64,000 nucleotides of DNA, taken from Halorientalis litorea. GTDB lineage: Archaea > Halobacteriota > Halobacteria > Halobacteriales > Haloarculaceae. Positions within the stretch are counted from its first letter, which is position 1, and every line of letters starts with the position of its first letter. The translations under genes were made by a program, and so were the position numbers. Positions 40,955-48,296 of this stretch are shown here, piece after piece. The DNA is taken from the NCBI RefSeq assembly GCF_023028225.1, contig NZ_CP095482.1, forward strand, positions 2,170,001 to 2,234,000, written 5' to 3'. The notes beneath the pieces are model-generated. The model made no database searches. It had not been told where the DNA came from and saw only the letters and a list, made by a program, of their open reading frames with translations.

Positions 40955-41559
40955 TGGCTGACGGCGGGGACGGGATGCCACGGGTGTCCGGCGACCACCT
41001 CGACAGGTGGACCTGTACCGACCGGACCAGCGAGACGGTGTTCCAGTTGCCGGTGGCCGAAATCGTCGGCCACACCGCCGTCTACGACGACGACGACTTG
41101 CGGACGACGATTCGTGACCTCTCCGGTGGTTCCGTCGACCGTATGTGGCGGTTTTTCTTCGCCACCAGACTGGAGTTCACGCCGACGCTCCCCCCGGCGG
41201 TCGGTCCCGCCGCCGTCTTCTCCACTGTCGAGGCCGAGGCCAACTCGGAGTTCGTCGATACCCTCCGCGAGCGCGGGTTCCGGAACGTCACCGAGACGAA
41301 CCGGCGACGCATCAGTGCCGGTACCGGCGGGAGTGCCTTCCTCACCTCCTACGACGCGACGGTCGATACGTCGATAATCGACGTGGACGTGGAGGGCCAC
41401 GTCGCCGTCTGGACGACCAGCGGCGAGTTCCGCCTCGCTGGCGGTGCCTACCCGGCGCGGTCGCTCGCGGACATCGTCGGCATGGAGGTGCCGGGCATCG
41501 ACATCGACCCGGACGCGTTTCACGACGAACTGCTCGACCTCATTCGGAGCGTCCGCTAG
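40954..41559 (+). CDS. Conserved haloarchaeal protein downstream of tfs
   Basis: A 201-residue soluble protein: an N-terminal VSGDHLDRWTCTDRTSETVFQLPVAEIVGHT, a beta-rich middle (FFFATRLEFTPTLPPAVGPAAVF, then FRNVTETNRRRISAGTGGSAFL), and VDVEGHVAVWTTSGEFRLAGGAYP. I do not recognise a family. It overlaps tfs by one base and is therefore co-transcribed. It converges on the next gene, with shared stop bases (CTAG). Confidence 0.6.
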   Translation: MADGGDGMPRVSGDHLDRWTCTDRTSETVFQLPVAEIVGHTAVYDDDDLRTTIRDLSGGSVDRMWRFFFATRLEFTPTLPPAVGPAAVFSTVEAEANSEFVDTLRERGFRNVTETNRRRISAGTGGSAFLTSYDATVDTSIIDVDVEGHVAVWTTSGEFRLAGGAYPARSLADIVGMEVPGIDIDPDAFHDELLDLIRSVR

Positions 41560-41924
41560 ACGGGGAGAGCGGCCTGCACGAGTCCGGGGACGGACACCTG
41601 TGTCCGCTCGCCGACGAGTCGCCGAGTGAGAGGCCCGGGAGCCGCGTCAGTCCCTAGCAACGCGACACGCGACCGGCCGATGTGGACCGCCACGGTCAGC
41701 CCAGTTGCGACTGTCCCGGCGAGGAGCGTCTCCAACGCTCCCTCGTTTACTCGGACAAAACGCACGGCGTCGGTCAGCGACTCGAACTCTACACGGACGA
41801 GGTCGGTGTAGGACGTCACCGTGATTTCGACGCCGCCACGTTGCACCGTGAGGTCGGCCGTTACCGTCAGGTCGGGGTGGTCAGTGGCGGCTGCCAGCAC
41901 CGCGTCAACGGCACGTTCAGTCAC
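41556..41924 (-). CDS. Small conserved protein, paralogue of the gene at 42182-42565
   Basis: A 122-residue soluble protein. The middle (VEFESLTDAVRFVRVNEGALETLLAGTVATGLTVAVHIGRSRVALLGTDAAPG) parallels the neighbouring protein (VELETLRDAIDLVRNQQALLHRLDEAL ... VYVVETQVGLLGADADPG), so the two are diverged duplicates with the same length. No family name known. The end overlaps the convergent gene in the palindrome CTAG. The start overlaps the small gene behind it by 8 bp. Confidence 0.6.
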   Translation of the reverse strand: MTERAVDAVLAAATDHPDLTVTADLTVQRGGVEITVTSYTDLVRVEFESLTDAVRFVRVNEGALETLLAGTVATGLTVAVHIGRSRVALLGTDAAPGPLTRRLVGERTQVSVPGLVQAALPV

Positions 41925-42135
41925 GCTCTTCTGTAGTGATACTGACGGTCCCGTCTATTTGCCAGTGTGCGTGTTCCGCGTCGTCACCTGTCTTGCTCGG
42001 GACGGCAACCTCGAGGTCATCGAACACGTACGTTATCTCCGCGCCCCGCCCAGTCAACCGCTCGTAGAGGCCGATAGCGAGGTCTGGCCAGTTCGTCGTC
42101 TCTTCCATATGCTCGCCTGAGTCAGCGTCGCTCAT
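41917..42135 (-). CDS. Small conserved haloarchaeal protein between the two paralogues
   Basis: A 72-residue soluble protein with the block WPDLAIGLYERLTGRGAEITYVFDDLEVAVPS then EHAHWQIDGTVSITTEE. This block looks strongly conserved in haloarchaea from memory. The function is unknown. ATG 42135 gives MSDADSGEHMEETTNW. It overlaps the 41924 gene by 8 bp and sits between two paralogous genes. Confidence 0.62.
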   Translation of the reverse strand: MSDADSGEHMEETTNWPDLAIGLYERLTGRGAEITYVFDDLEVAVPSKTGDDAEHAHWQIDGTVSITTEERD

Positions 42136-42181
42136 CGTGCTAACAAGTGTCGTGTGGAACCGACTTATACCTACGCACGCC

Positions 42182-42565
42182 TCACGGCGACCGTACGGCC
42201 GCCCTGGCCACGCCGCGGCCGAGAATCTCCGTCTTCCCGTCACCGACGACCCGACTAACTCGGCCGGGGTCGGCATCCGCACCGAGTAGTCCGACCTGCG
42301 TCTCGACGACGTACACCTCCGCGGTGTACCCGCCCGCAGTCAACGCTTCGTCGAGACGGTGGAGGAGTGCCTGCTGATTCCGCACGAGGTCGATGGCGTC
42401 CCGAAGCGTCTCCAGTTCGACGTGAACCGGGCCGGTGACCGACGGGACATGAATGTCTGCCCCCTCCAGCGGAATCGCGACGTTCGCGACGGCCTCTATC
42501 GGTTCTTTCGTCGTCAGCGTGAACACGTCGTCGAGCAGGTCGACGAGAGTGGTGCCGTCGGTCAC
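42182..42565 (-). CDS. Small conserved protein, paralogue of the gene at 41556-41924
   Basis: A 127-residue soluble protein with the same ELETLRDAIDLVRNQQALLHRLDEAL ... VYVVETQVGLLGADADPGRVSRVVGDGKTEILGRGVARAAV layout as the gene two positions downstream. It begins MTDGTTLVDLLDDVFTLTTKEPIEAVANVAIPLEGADIHVPS. There is no catalytic motif; a binding or scaffold protein is possible. Confidence 0.6.
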   Translation of the reverse strand: MTDGTTLVDLLDDVFTLTTKEPIEAVANVAIPLEGADIHVPSVTGPVHVELETLRDAIDLVRNQQALLHRLDEALTAGGYTAEVYVVETQVGLLGADADPGRVSRVVGDGKTEILGRGVARAAVRSP

Positions 42566-42570
42566 TGTAT

Positions 42571-43314
42571 TCAGTCCTCCGTCGGCGGGTTCCCGGGATT
42601 GCGACCGAAGATGAGGTACCCCGTGTGTCCGACACCTGCCGTCGACGGCCGGGACCCGCGTTCGTCGAAGTCCATCTCGCGCTGGATGGTCTCCAAGGAC
42701 TCGATGTCGGCCAGTCCGGCCTCGCGGGCCGCCCCGACCACGTCACGCGCGCTCTCGACGAACGGCGAGTAGACGGCGAGGAAGCCGCCCGGAACGAGGA
42801 GGTCGCTCGCGTGCTCGACCACCGACGCCGCGTCCTCGGTGTCGAGCGTCAGGGCGTCGAACGAACCGAGGTCGTCGAGGTGGTCGGTCACGTCGCCGGT
42901 CCGCACGTCCACGCTGTCGGCGACGCCCCCGAGTGCCATGTTCTCGCGGGCTACCTCCGCGAACTCGGCGTCCCGTTCGTAGGTGACCACATCGGCACCG
43001 GCCCGGCCCATGTACGCCGCGAGGACGCCCGTCCCGGTCCCGGCATCGAGGACACGGTCACCGCCGGTGATGCCGGTGTGACCCATCACGAGGCCGATGT
43101 CGCGGGGCATCATCGGCGCGCCGGTGCGCTCGAAGTGGGCGAAACAGTCCGGGCCGCGCAACTCGCGGACGGTGAACGCCTCGTCGAGGTGCGTGGTGAC
43201 TGTCTCGCCTGCCTGTGCGTCCTCTGGCACGGTGAGGATGCCGAGGTCGGTCTCCAGTCGCTCGCCGCGTTCGAGGAGGTACTCGCGGTCGTCCCGGACC
43301 AGCAGAACGGCCAC
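42571..43314 (-). CDS. trmI: tRNA (adenine-N1)-methyltransferase TrmI-like
   Basis: A 247-residue class I SAM methyltransferase, expected to methylate A57/58 in the T-loop of tRNA. Motifs: MPRDIGLVMGHTGITGGDRVLDAGTGTGVLAAYMGRAG (SAM motif I, about residues 70-105), VVTYERDAEF (motif II), and FDALTLDTEDAASVVEHASDLLVPGGFLAVYSPFVES (motifs IV-V). The GTG start at 43314 is chosen because it lies one base after the nac stop codon (43316-43318) and preserves the usual N-terminus. Operon with nac. Confidence 0.88.
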   Translation of the reverse strand: MAVLLVRDDREYLLERGERLETDLGILTVPEDAQAGETVTTHLDEAFTVRELRGPDCFAHFERTGAPMMPRDIGLVMGHTGITGGDRVLDAGTGTGVLAAYMGRAGADVVTYERDAEFAEVARENMALGGVADSVDVRTGDVTDHLDDLGSFDALTLDTEDAASVVEHASDLLVPGGFLAVYSPFVESARDVVGAAREAGLADIESLETIQREMDFDERGSRPSTAGVGHTGYLIFGRNPGNPPTED

Positions 43315-43315
43315 G

Positions 43316-43711
43316 TTACTCCAACCGCTCGACGGCGGCCGCGAGGTCACCGTCCGTCGCGTCGAGTGCGTTGCGGGCGTCGTCCTCGGAGACGCCGGCG
43401 CGGTTGGCGACGATTTCCACGTCGGCGTCGGGAATCGCGCTCGCGCCGTCGTCGCCGCTGTCGCCACCACTGTCGGCCACGTCGCCCGAACCGCCCTCGC
43501 CGTGGGGCACGCTCTCGGGGGACCCCATCACCATGTAGGTCTCCTGCCCCTGCGCGTTCATGCGCTGGGCCTCGGCCTCGTGGAACACGAGGTCCTCCTC
43601 CGTGGTTCGGATGACGACTTCCTCGACGTCGAGTTCGTCGATGTCGATACCGAACTGGTCCATCATCTGTTGCATCTTCCGCGGGTCGAAACCACCGCCT
43701 CCTCCGAACAT
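43316..43711 (-). CDS. nac: Nascent polypeptide-associated complex protein
   Basis: A 131-residue archaeal NAC alpha homologue that binds ribosomes and nascent chains. The N-terminus MFGGGGGFDPRKMQQMMDQFGIDIDELDVEEVVIRTTEEDLVFHEAEAQRM is the NAC domain, followed by ETYMVMGSPESV and an acidic Gly/Asp linker. The C-terminal UBA domain (IPDADVEIVANRAGVSEDDARNALDATDGDLAAAVERLE) is typical. It is followed after one base by trmI. Confidence 0.94.
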   Translation of the reverse strand: MFGGGGGFDPRKMQQMMDQFGIDIDELDVEEVVIRTTEEDLVFHEAEAQRMNAQGQETYMVMGSPESVPHGEGGSGDVADSGGDSGDDGASAIPDADVEIVANRAGVSEDDARNALDATDGDLAAAVERLE

Positions 43712-43765
43712 ACTCGTCCGGTCGCGGGCCGTACAAAAAACACTGACGACCGCCCGCGGGCGCGC

Positions 43766-45064
43766 TCACAGGCTGTCGGCGCGCCGTCCACGGGCGTCAC
43801 GGACCCGCTCGACGCCCCACACCGCGCCGCCGCCGACGGCCAGCAGGCAGCCGAGGACTGCGGCGAGCAGGTGCCACTGAGTCACCCAGAGCGGGAGTGG
43901 GTACCCGCTTCTGAGTGCGGTGAACGTCGCCGAGAGGACGGGGACGCCGTCGCCGCCGTCGGCCGCCGCACTCTGTGTCACGTTGGCTGTGTCACCGTAC
44001 CGTGGTCCGCCGACCGTCTCCCCCTCGGGTAGCCGCTTGGCCTCGTAGGGGTTCAGCGAGAGCGTGTAACTCCAGACGACGGCTCCGGACGCGTTCACCT
44101 CGACGAGGCGGCCGTTCCCGGAGTCGGTAATCAGCGTGTTCCCGTTCGCGAGACGGTCGGCGTCGCGCGGCCACGCGAACCCGCGGTCGTTCGCGCCGCC
44201 GAGTTCCCACACGATTTCCCAGTCGGCGTCGGGGCCGTCCCGGTGGAGTTCTACGATGCGGTTGTTGCCGCTGTCGGCCACGAGGATGGCGTTCGGGCCG
44301 AGCCACTGGGGATTGTGCTGGTGGCGGAACAGGTTCGGGTCCCCGTCCTCGTTGACGACGTCGACGACGCCTTCGCCGCGTTCGACGACGACGAGTTGGT
44401 TGGCGTTACGGACACTCACCAGATACCGGTCCTCGGCGAGACGGTCCACGTCGTTGATGTGGAGCCAGTCGGTTCGCGTGGGGTCCGGCGGCGCGTCGTA
44501 CATCTCGCTTGCGTTCCACATCCACGAGACGGTGCCGTTGCGCCACACGGTGAACACCCGCTCGTGTTCCATGTCGGTCACCAGAAACTCCCCGGACGGG
44601 AGCAACTCGGCGTCGTGCGTCTCGCTGTTCTTCTCGGTCCGCACGGGGTAGGTGTACTCGAAGGCTATCGGGTCCTCGGCCTCCGGGTCGAGTATGCGAA
44701 AGCCCGTCCGCGCACACGGTGCCGGGTACGGCCCGCAGTTCTCGGCGTCGCCGTTCATGAACGAGGCGAGAACGCGCCCGTCGTCCATCCGGTACACCTC
44801 GAAGTAACTGTCGGCGTTCGCGATGTCGTACACCGTCCGCCCCTCGCCGTCGAGCAGGCGGACGCTCCCGTCCTCGTGGAGGCCGACGCCGCCGCCGTGG
44901 ATGCCCACGAGCGTCCCGTTCGCGGTGTCGTTGCCGAGGCGGTCGGCCGGGGCCGTCGCCGCGCTGACACCGAACACCACGGTGACGCCGAGGAGCGCGG
45001 CGGCCGCGACCACGAGCCCGACCTGCCCCCGGTCGAGCGACCGGACGACTGCGGGTCCGTTCAT
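43766..45064 (-). CDS. Arylsulfotransferase-like membrane-anchored beta-propeller protein
   Basis: A 432-residue protein with an N-terminal helix (VGLVVAAAALLGVTVVFGVSAA), a large external domain and a C-terminal helix (WHLLAAVLGCLLAVGGGAVWGV). The external domain resembles ASST/NHL-type six-bladed propellers: TVYDIANADSYFEVY, NSETHDAELLPSGEFLVTDMEHERVF, HINDVDRL, FRHQHNPQWLGPNAILVADSGNNRIVEL, TLITDSGNGRLVEV. The catalytic His of arylsulfotransferases is in HxH-like segments here (HINDV, HQHNPQ), but activity is not certain. Its function is unknown. Confidence 0.72.
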   Translation of the reverse strand: MNGPAVVRSLDRGQVGLVVAAAALLGVTVVFGVSAATAPADRLGNDTANGTLVGIHGGGVGLHEDGSVRLLDGEGRTVYDIANADSYFEVYRMDDGRVLASFMNGDAENCGPYPAPCARTGFRILDPEAEDPIAFEYTYPVRTEKNSETHDAELLPSGEFLVTDMEHERVFTVWRNGTVSWMWNASEMYDAPPDPTRTDWLHINDVDRLAEDRYLVSVRNANQLVVVERGEGVVDVVNEDGDPNLFRHQHNPQWLGPNAILVADSGNNRIVELHRDGPDADWEIVWELGGANDRGFAWPRDADRLANGNTLITDSGNGRLVEVNASGAVVWSYTLSLNPYEAKRLPEGETVGGPRYGDTANVTQSAAADGGDGVPVLSATFTALRSGYPLPLWVTQWHLLAAVLGCLLAVGGGAVWGVERVRDARGRRADSL

Positions 45065-45089
45065 CGTCGGATGCCTCGCCGTCGCGCTA

Positions 45090-45701
45090 CTAAACCGCGC
45101 CGGTTCCCGTCGGCGCGAGGACGATGGTCAACACGAGTACCGAGAGCAGGGCGACGTTCGTCCCGAGGTGTGCCGTGTAGGCCGCCCGCAGGCCGCGGCG
45201 GTCGTATATCCACTTGTAGACCAGTCCGGCCGCGAAGATGGGGATGACGGCGAATATCGGGATGCCCATGACGAGGTGGAGGACGGCCCAAATTCCAACG
45301 TCCCGGAGCGACCCGCGGTAGTACGCCTCCTCGTACCAGTTGAACACGAGGAAGGCGAGCAGGATGAAGGGGAGAAAGAGCGCGAGCGTCAGCGTCGGAC
45401 CGAGGAACGTGCCGCCGCTCCCGGCCCCCGTCCCGCCGGGCGCGCCCTCCGGGGCGGGCGCGAGGTCAGCCAGCGGGGCGACGACGACGTTCGTCCCGAG
45501 CCACCCCCACTGGAGCGGTGGGACGTACTCCGCGAGGACGAGTGCGGCCGCCGCCACGGTGAACAGCACCGTGAGGACGACGGGGACGTAGACGACGCCC
45601 CGGATGCCCGCCCGCAGGTCACGGAGTCGGGCCGGGACCTGCTTGATGCTGGCGAGGACGGGCACCACGACCAGCGCGACGAAGACGAGCAGTTCCCACA
45701 T
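45090..45701 (-). CDS. CPBP-type intramembrane protease-like protein
   Basis: A 203-residue membrane protein with about six helices. The CPBP (abortive infection/CaaX-like) motifs are present: EEAYYR (Glu124, Glu125, Arg129), a helix with His142 (AVLHLVMG) and HLGTN (His178, Asn182). These form the zinc site of the family. A Gly/Ser-rich loop at about 80-100 is unusual. The start at 45701 is one base after the end of the PUA gene, so the two are a pair. Substrate unknown. Confidence 0.65.
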   Translation of the reverse strand: MWELLVFVALVVVPVLASIKQVPARLRDLRAGIRGVVYVPVVLTVLFTVAAAALVLAEYVPPLQWGWLGTNVVVAPLADLAPAPEGAPGGTGAGSGGTFLGPTLTLALFLPFILLAFLVFNWYEEAYYRGSLRDVGIWAVLHLVMGIPIFAVIPIFAAGLVYKWIYDRRGLRAAYTAHLGTNVALLSVLVLTIVLAPTGTGAV

Positions 45702-45702
45702 C

Positions 45703-46170
45703 TCAGCCAGTGACACCGTGCCGGACGAACACGGCCATCCCGGTGTCGAAGTCGGCCATGTCCGCCCCGGCGAGTTCGGCGCGGCCGACGGCGAGGAGGT
45801 CGCCACCGGCGTGTTCCACGAGAACCTCGTCGCCGGGCCGCACCGCCGGGTCGGCCTGCTGGACGAACTTCGCGAAGGTGTTGCGGCCCTCGCGGACGTA
45901 CGGTTCGCTCTCGTCGCCAACCACCACCCGGTACGCCGAGGAGTCGAGTGCCGTCCGGAGCCGTCTGGCACCGGCCACGCCGAGGGTAAACCGTCCGTCG
46001 ACGCCGTAGGTGACCAGTCGCCCGTCGTCGGCGACCACCTGCTGTGGGCGACCGGAACTCGTCCGGTACACCGCTAACTCCCCGTCGGCGGGAAACAGTG
46101 CCCCACCGGCACCCGCGCCGAACTGGTAGTCGGCCACGCGCTGGAGGGTCCGCCGCTCGTTTCGGTCCAT
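45703..46170 (-). CDS. PUA domain protein
   Basis: A 155-residue soluble protein. The N-terminal part (MDRNERRTLQRVADYQFGAGAGGALFPADGELAVYRTSSGRPQQV) precedes a PUA fold at about residues 75-145 (GRNTFAKFVQQADPAVRPGDEVLVEHAGGDLLAVGRAELAG). That GDEVLVV-type strand and the LLAVGRA strand are typical for PUA, an RNA-binding domain. ATG 46170 is preferred to 46203. It starts the pair with the CPBP protease gene. RNA target unknown; it may modify rRNA or tRNA. Confidence 0.78.
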   Translation of the reverse strand: MDRNERRTLQRVADYQFGAGAGGALFPADGELAVYRTSSGRPQQVVADDGRLVTYGVDGRFTLGVAGARRLRTALDSSAYRVVVGDESEPYVREGRNTFAKFVQQADPAVRPGDEVLVEHAGGDLLAVGRAELAGADMADFDTGMAVFVRHGVTG

Positions 46171-46384
46171 TACCCTGGTGTAACCGGCCCAGCGACTAAA
46201 CACCTGTCTTCACACGGGCGCAGACGCGACAGTACCGACCAACGGGAGGGCTTGCCCGCACCACGAACTGGCGCGGCCGGCCGGTGACTCGGGAGAGAGG
46301 GCGTCTCACATTCTACATAAACTATAATGGCGTACTGAAGTCGTTTAGCGGGATTTATGCCGTATTAGCTGATAGCGTCACTAC

Positions 46385-46567
46385 ATGGCAACAGACAAGC
46401 GAAAGGTGATGCTCGGTGCGGTCCTTCTCGTGGTGAGTAGCGCGCTCATCCTCGCAGCGGGGCAACTCGGCGCGGGCGTTCCGGTGTTCGCCGCGACGCT
46501 CGCAGCACTGGGGCTGGCGGCTGGCGCGTTGCTGGTCGGTACCTCCGAAGACCGCCGGCCCGTCTAG
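46385..46567 (+). CDS. Small two-helix membrane protein
   Basis: A 60-residue protein with a basic start (MATDKRKVMLG), two hydrophobic helices (VLLVVSSALILAAGQLG, PVFAATLAALGLAAGALLVG) and a short charged tail. No certain family (DUF7470-like, from memory). Promoter: a TATA-like GATTTATGCC about 30 bases upstream of the ATG gives a leaderless or very short leader. The stop overlaps the convergent NYN gene in the palindrome CTAG. Confidence 0.65.
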   Translation: MATDKRKVMLGAVLLVVSSALILAAGQLGAGVPVFAATLAALGLAAGALLVGTSEDRRPV

Positions 46568-47061
46568 AGGAGGAACGTATCCTCTCGTTCGCTCAGGTCC
46601 AGGAACTCGTCAGCCGCGGCCACGAGTTCTTCGGCAGTCGACTCCCGGAAGGCCATTACCTCGACCTTACAACCCTCGTGTTTCAGGTGGCGACAGAGCC
46701 GTGAGAAGTCGCCGTCGCCGGTACACAGGACGACGGTGTCGACGTGGGGGGCGAGCGACACGGCGTCCAAACTCATCCCCACGTCCCAGTCGGCCTTCTT
46801 CGACCCGTCACCGAACGTCTTGATGTCTTTCGTCTTCGCCTCGAAACCGATGTCGACCAGTGCCTCGAAGAAACTCTCCTCGTCCTCGGCGTTGGCTCTG
46901 ATGACGTAGGCGATGGCTCGGGTCAACTGTCGGCCGCGGACCCCTTCTTCGAGTAGCGACGCGTAGTCGATATTGCGCGTGTAGAGACTCCGGGCGGTGT
47001 GATAGAGGTTCTGCGCGTCGGCGAGCATCGCCACGCGCTGTCCCGGATGTACGTCCGTCAT
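46564..47061 (-). CDS. NYN domain (LabA/PIN-like) nuclease
   Basis: A 165-residue NYN domain protein, predicted to cut RNA. The nuclease Asp residues lie in AMLADAQNLYHTARSLY (Asp15), KADWDVGMSLDAVSLA (Asp and Asp) and VVLCTGDGDFSRLCRHLKHEGCKVEVM (the SGDGDF motif with two Asp). There is no extra domain. The promoter is a TTTATAA box at 47084-47090 about 26 bases upstream of the ATG, so a leaderless mRNA is likely. Confidence 0.85.
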   Translation of the reverse strand: MTDVHPGQRVAMLADAQNLYHTARSLYTRNIDYASLLEEGVRGRQLTRAIAYVIRANAEDEESFFEALVDIGFEAKTKDIKTFGDGSKKADWDVGMSLDAVSLAPHVDTVVLCTGDGDFSRLCRHLKHEGCKVEVMAFRESTAEELVAAADEFLDLSEREDTFLL

Positions 47062-47062
47062 G

Positions 47063-47080
47063 CCACTCTGTTACGAGTGG
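47063..47080 (-). promoter_or_regulatory. Inverted repeat at the NYN gene transcription start
   Basis: CCACTC TGTTAC GAGTGG (6-bp arms, 6-bp spacer) lies between the TATA box (47084-47090) and the ATG at 47061. A regulator bound there would block transcription. Confidence 0.4.
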
Positions 47081-47155
47081 TGGTTTATAAACGATGGGAG
47101 CCACGCGCGCCGTCGAAGCCGCCTCTGCGGGACGCTCGCACGCCGGCGGCCGTCT

Positions 47156-47168
47156 CGAAACTTCTAAG
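47156..47168 (+). promoter_or_regulatory. BRE/TATA promoter upstream of the dap operon
   Basis: CGAAA (47156-47160) directly followed by CTTCTAAG (47161-47168), a good haloarchaeal BRE/TATA pair. The expected start lies about 25-30 bases downstream, at 47190 or so, which is the ATG of a 33-residue ORF. The dapA start is 180 bases further, so the operon would have a long 5' leader. Confidence 0.55.
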
Positions 47169-47192
47169 TCGTCTCGTGTCGGGGTAGGAGGT

Positions 47193-47294
47193 ATGTTACC
47201 GGCCACGGCCGAGCGCGCTGGGCGACCCGTCAGCCGCCGGTGTGGCACGGTCCGTTTTCGGGGTGCAGTTGCGAAACCGAAACGCGCACAGTAG
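47193..47294 (+). CDS. Possible 33-residue leader ORF before dapA
   Basis: An ATG placed where a leaderless transcript from the BRE/TATA at 47156 should start opens a short frame: MLPATAERAGRPVSRRCG, then TVRFRGAVAKPKRAQ and a TAG stop. The peptide is basic, with no lysine run that would suggest classical attenuation. GGTAGGAGG lies just before the ATG. It could be a peptide gene or just leader RNA. Confidence 0.3.
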   Translation: MLPATAERAGRPVSRRCGTVRFRGAVAKPKRAQ

Positions 47295-47375
47295 GCTCAC
47301 GGCGGGCGTAGCATCCCGTCGCGGGCCGCTGTCGTCGGTTCGCGCGTCCACCAACCCCACAACACTCACACCAGC

Positions 47376-48296
47376 ATGACACACGACACCTTCACCGGCG
47401 TGTTCCCCGCGATGACCACGCCGTTCCACGAGGACGAGAGCATCGACTTCGAGACACTCCGCGACCACGCCCAGTACCTCGAACGCGCGGGCGTCGACGG
47501 TCTCGTGCCGATGGGCACCACCGGCGAGAGCGCGACGCTCACCCACGACGAACACATCGAGGTCATCGAAGCCGTCGCCGACGCCGTCGACGACGTGCCC
47601 GTCATCGCCGGGTCCGGGTCCAACAACACCCGCGAGGCACTGGACCTCTCCCGCCGGTCCGCCGACGCGGGCGCGGACGGTTTGTTGCTCATCTCGCCGT
47701 ACTACAACAAGCCCGAACCGGCCGGCATGGAACACCACTTCCGGCAGGTCGCCGACGCGGTTGACCTCCCGCAGATTATCTACAACGTCCCCTCGCGCAC
47801 GGGCCGGAACATCGCCGTCGAGACGGCCGTCAACCTCGCCGACCACGAGAACGTCGTCGGCTACAAGGCCGCAAGCGGCGACATGAACCGCATTAGCGAG
47901 GTCATCGAGCGCACACGCGAGGAAAACTTCGCCGTTCTCTCGGGCGACGACGGGATGACCCTGCCAATCATCTCGACGGGCGGGAGTGGCTGTATCAGCG
48001 TCTCGGCCAACGTCGAACCCGAGCGGACCTGCGCGATGGTCGGTGCCGCCCTCTCGGGCGACTACGAGCGCGCCCGCGCCCTCCATCACGAACTCGGGCC
48101 GCTGTTCCGCGCGCTGTTCATGGTTACCAACCCAATTCCCATCAAGGAGGCGATGGCCATCCGCGGCCACTACGACTCCGCGCGGATGCGGTCGCCGCTC
48201 TCCCGGATGGGCGAGAAGAACCTCGACCGCCTCCGTGCGGTCCTCGCCGCCCTCAACGAACAGCCCCGGCCCGAACCCGCCGAGGCCGAACGATGA
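47376..48296 (+). CDS. dapA: 4-hydroxy-tetrahydrodipicolinate synthase
   Basis: A 306-residue TIM-barrel enzyme that condenses aspartate semialdehyde with pyruvate, the first step of the diaminopimelate path. It shows GTTGESATLT (residues 48-55), Tyr136 in YNVPSRTGRN and Lys164 (VVGYKAASGD, the Schiff-base lysine). The C-terminal region is complete. It is the first gene of the six-gene lysine operon; its end overlaps dapB by 4 bp (ATGA). Confidence 0.94.
   Translation: MTHDTFTGVFPAMTTPFHEDESIDFETLRDHAQYLERAGVDGLVPMGTTGESATLTHDEHIEVIEAVADAVDDVPVIAGSGSNNTREALDLSRRSADAGADGLLLISPYYNKPEPAGMEHHFRQVADAVDLPQIIYNVPSRTGRNIAVETAVNLADHENVVGYKAASGDMNRISEVIERTREENFAVLSGDDGMTLPIISTGGSGCISVSANVEPERTCAMVGAALSGDYERARALHHELGPLFRALFMVTNPIPIKEAMAIRGHYDSARMRSPLSRMGEKNLDRLRAVLAALNEQPRPEPAEAER

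Larger units (their letters stand above)
47062..47375. other. 314-bp divergent intergenic region with promoters and dap leader
   Basis: It holds the NYN promoter (47063-47090) and the dap promoter and leader (47156-47375). In the leader the segment 47283-47348 can pair its ends (ACGCGC with GCGCGT) and has GC-rich stem-like stretches, but I see no known riboswitch and no tRNA. No other gene is evident. Confidence 0.55.

Noticed and set aside
47283-47348. tRNA-like segment before dapA (pairing ends and a GGTTCG stretch)
   Set aside because: The cloverleaf cannot be closed: anticodon and D arms are missing, so it is not a tRNA; treated only as leader structure.
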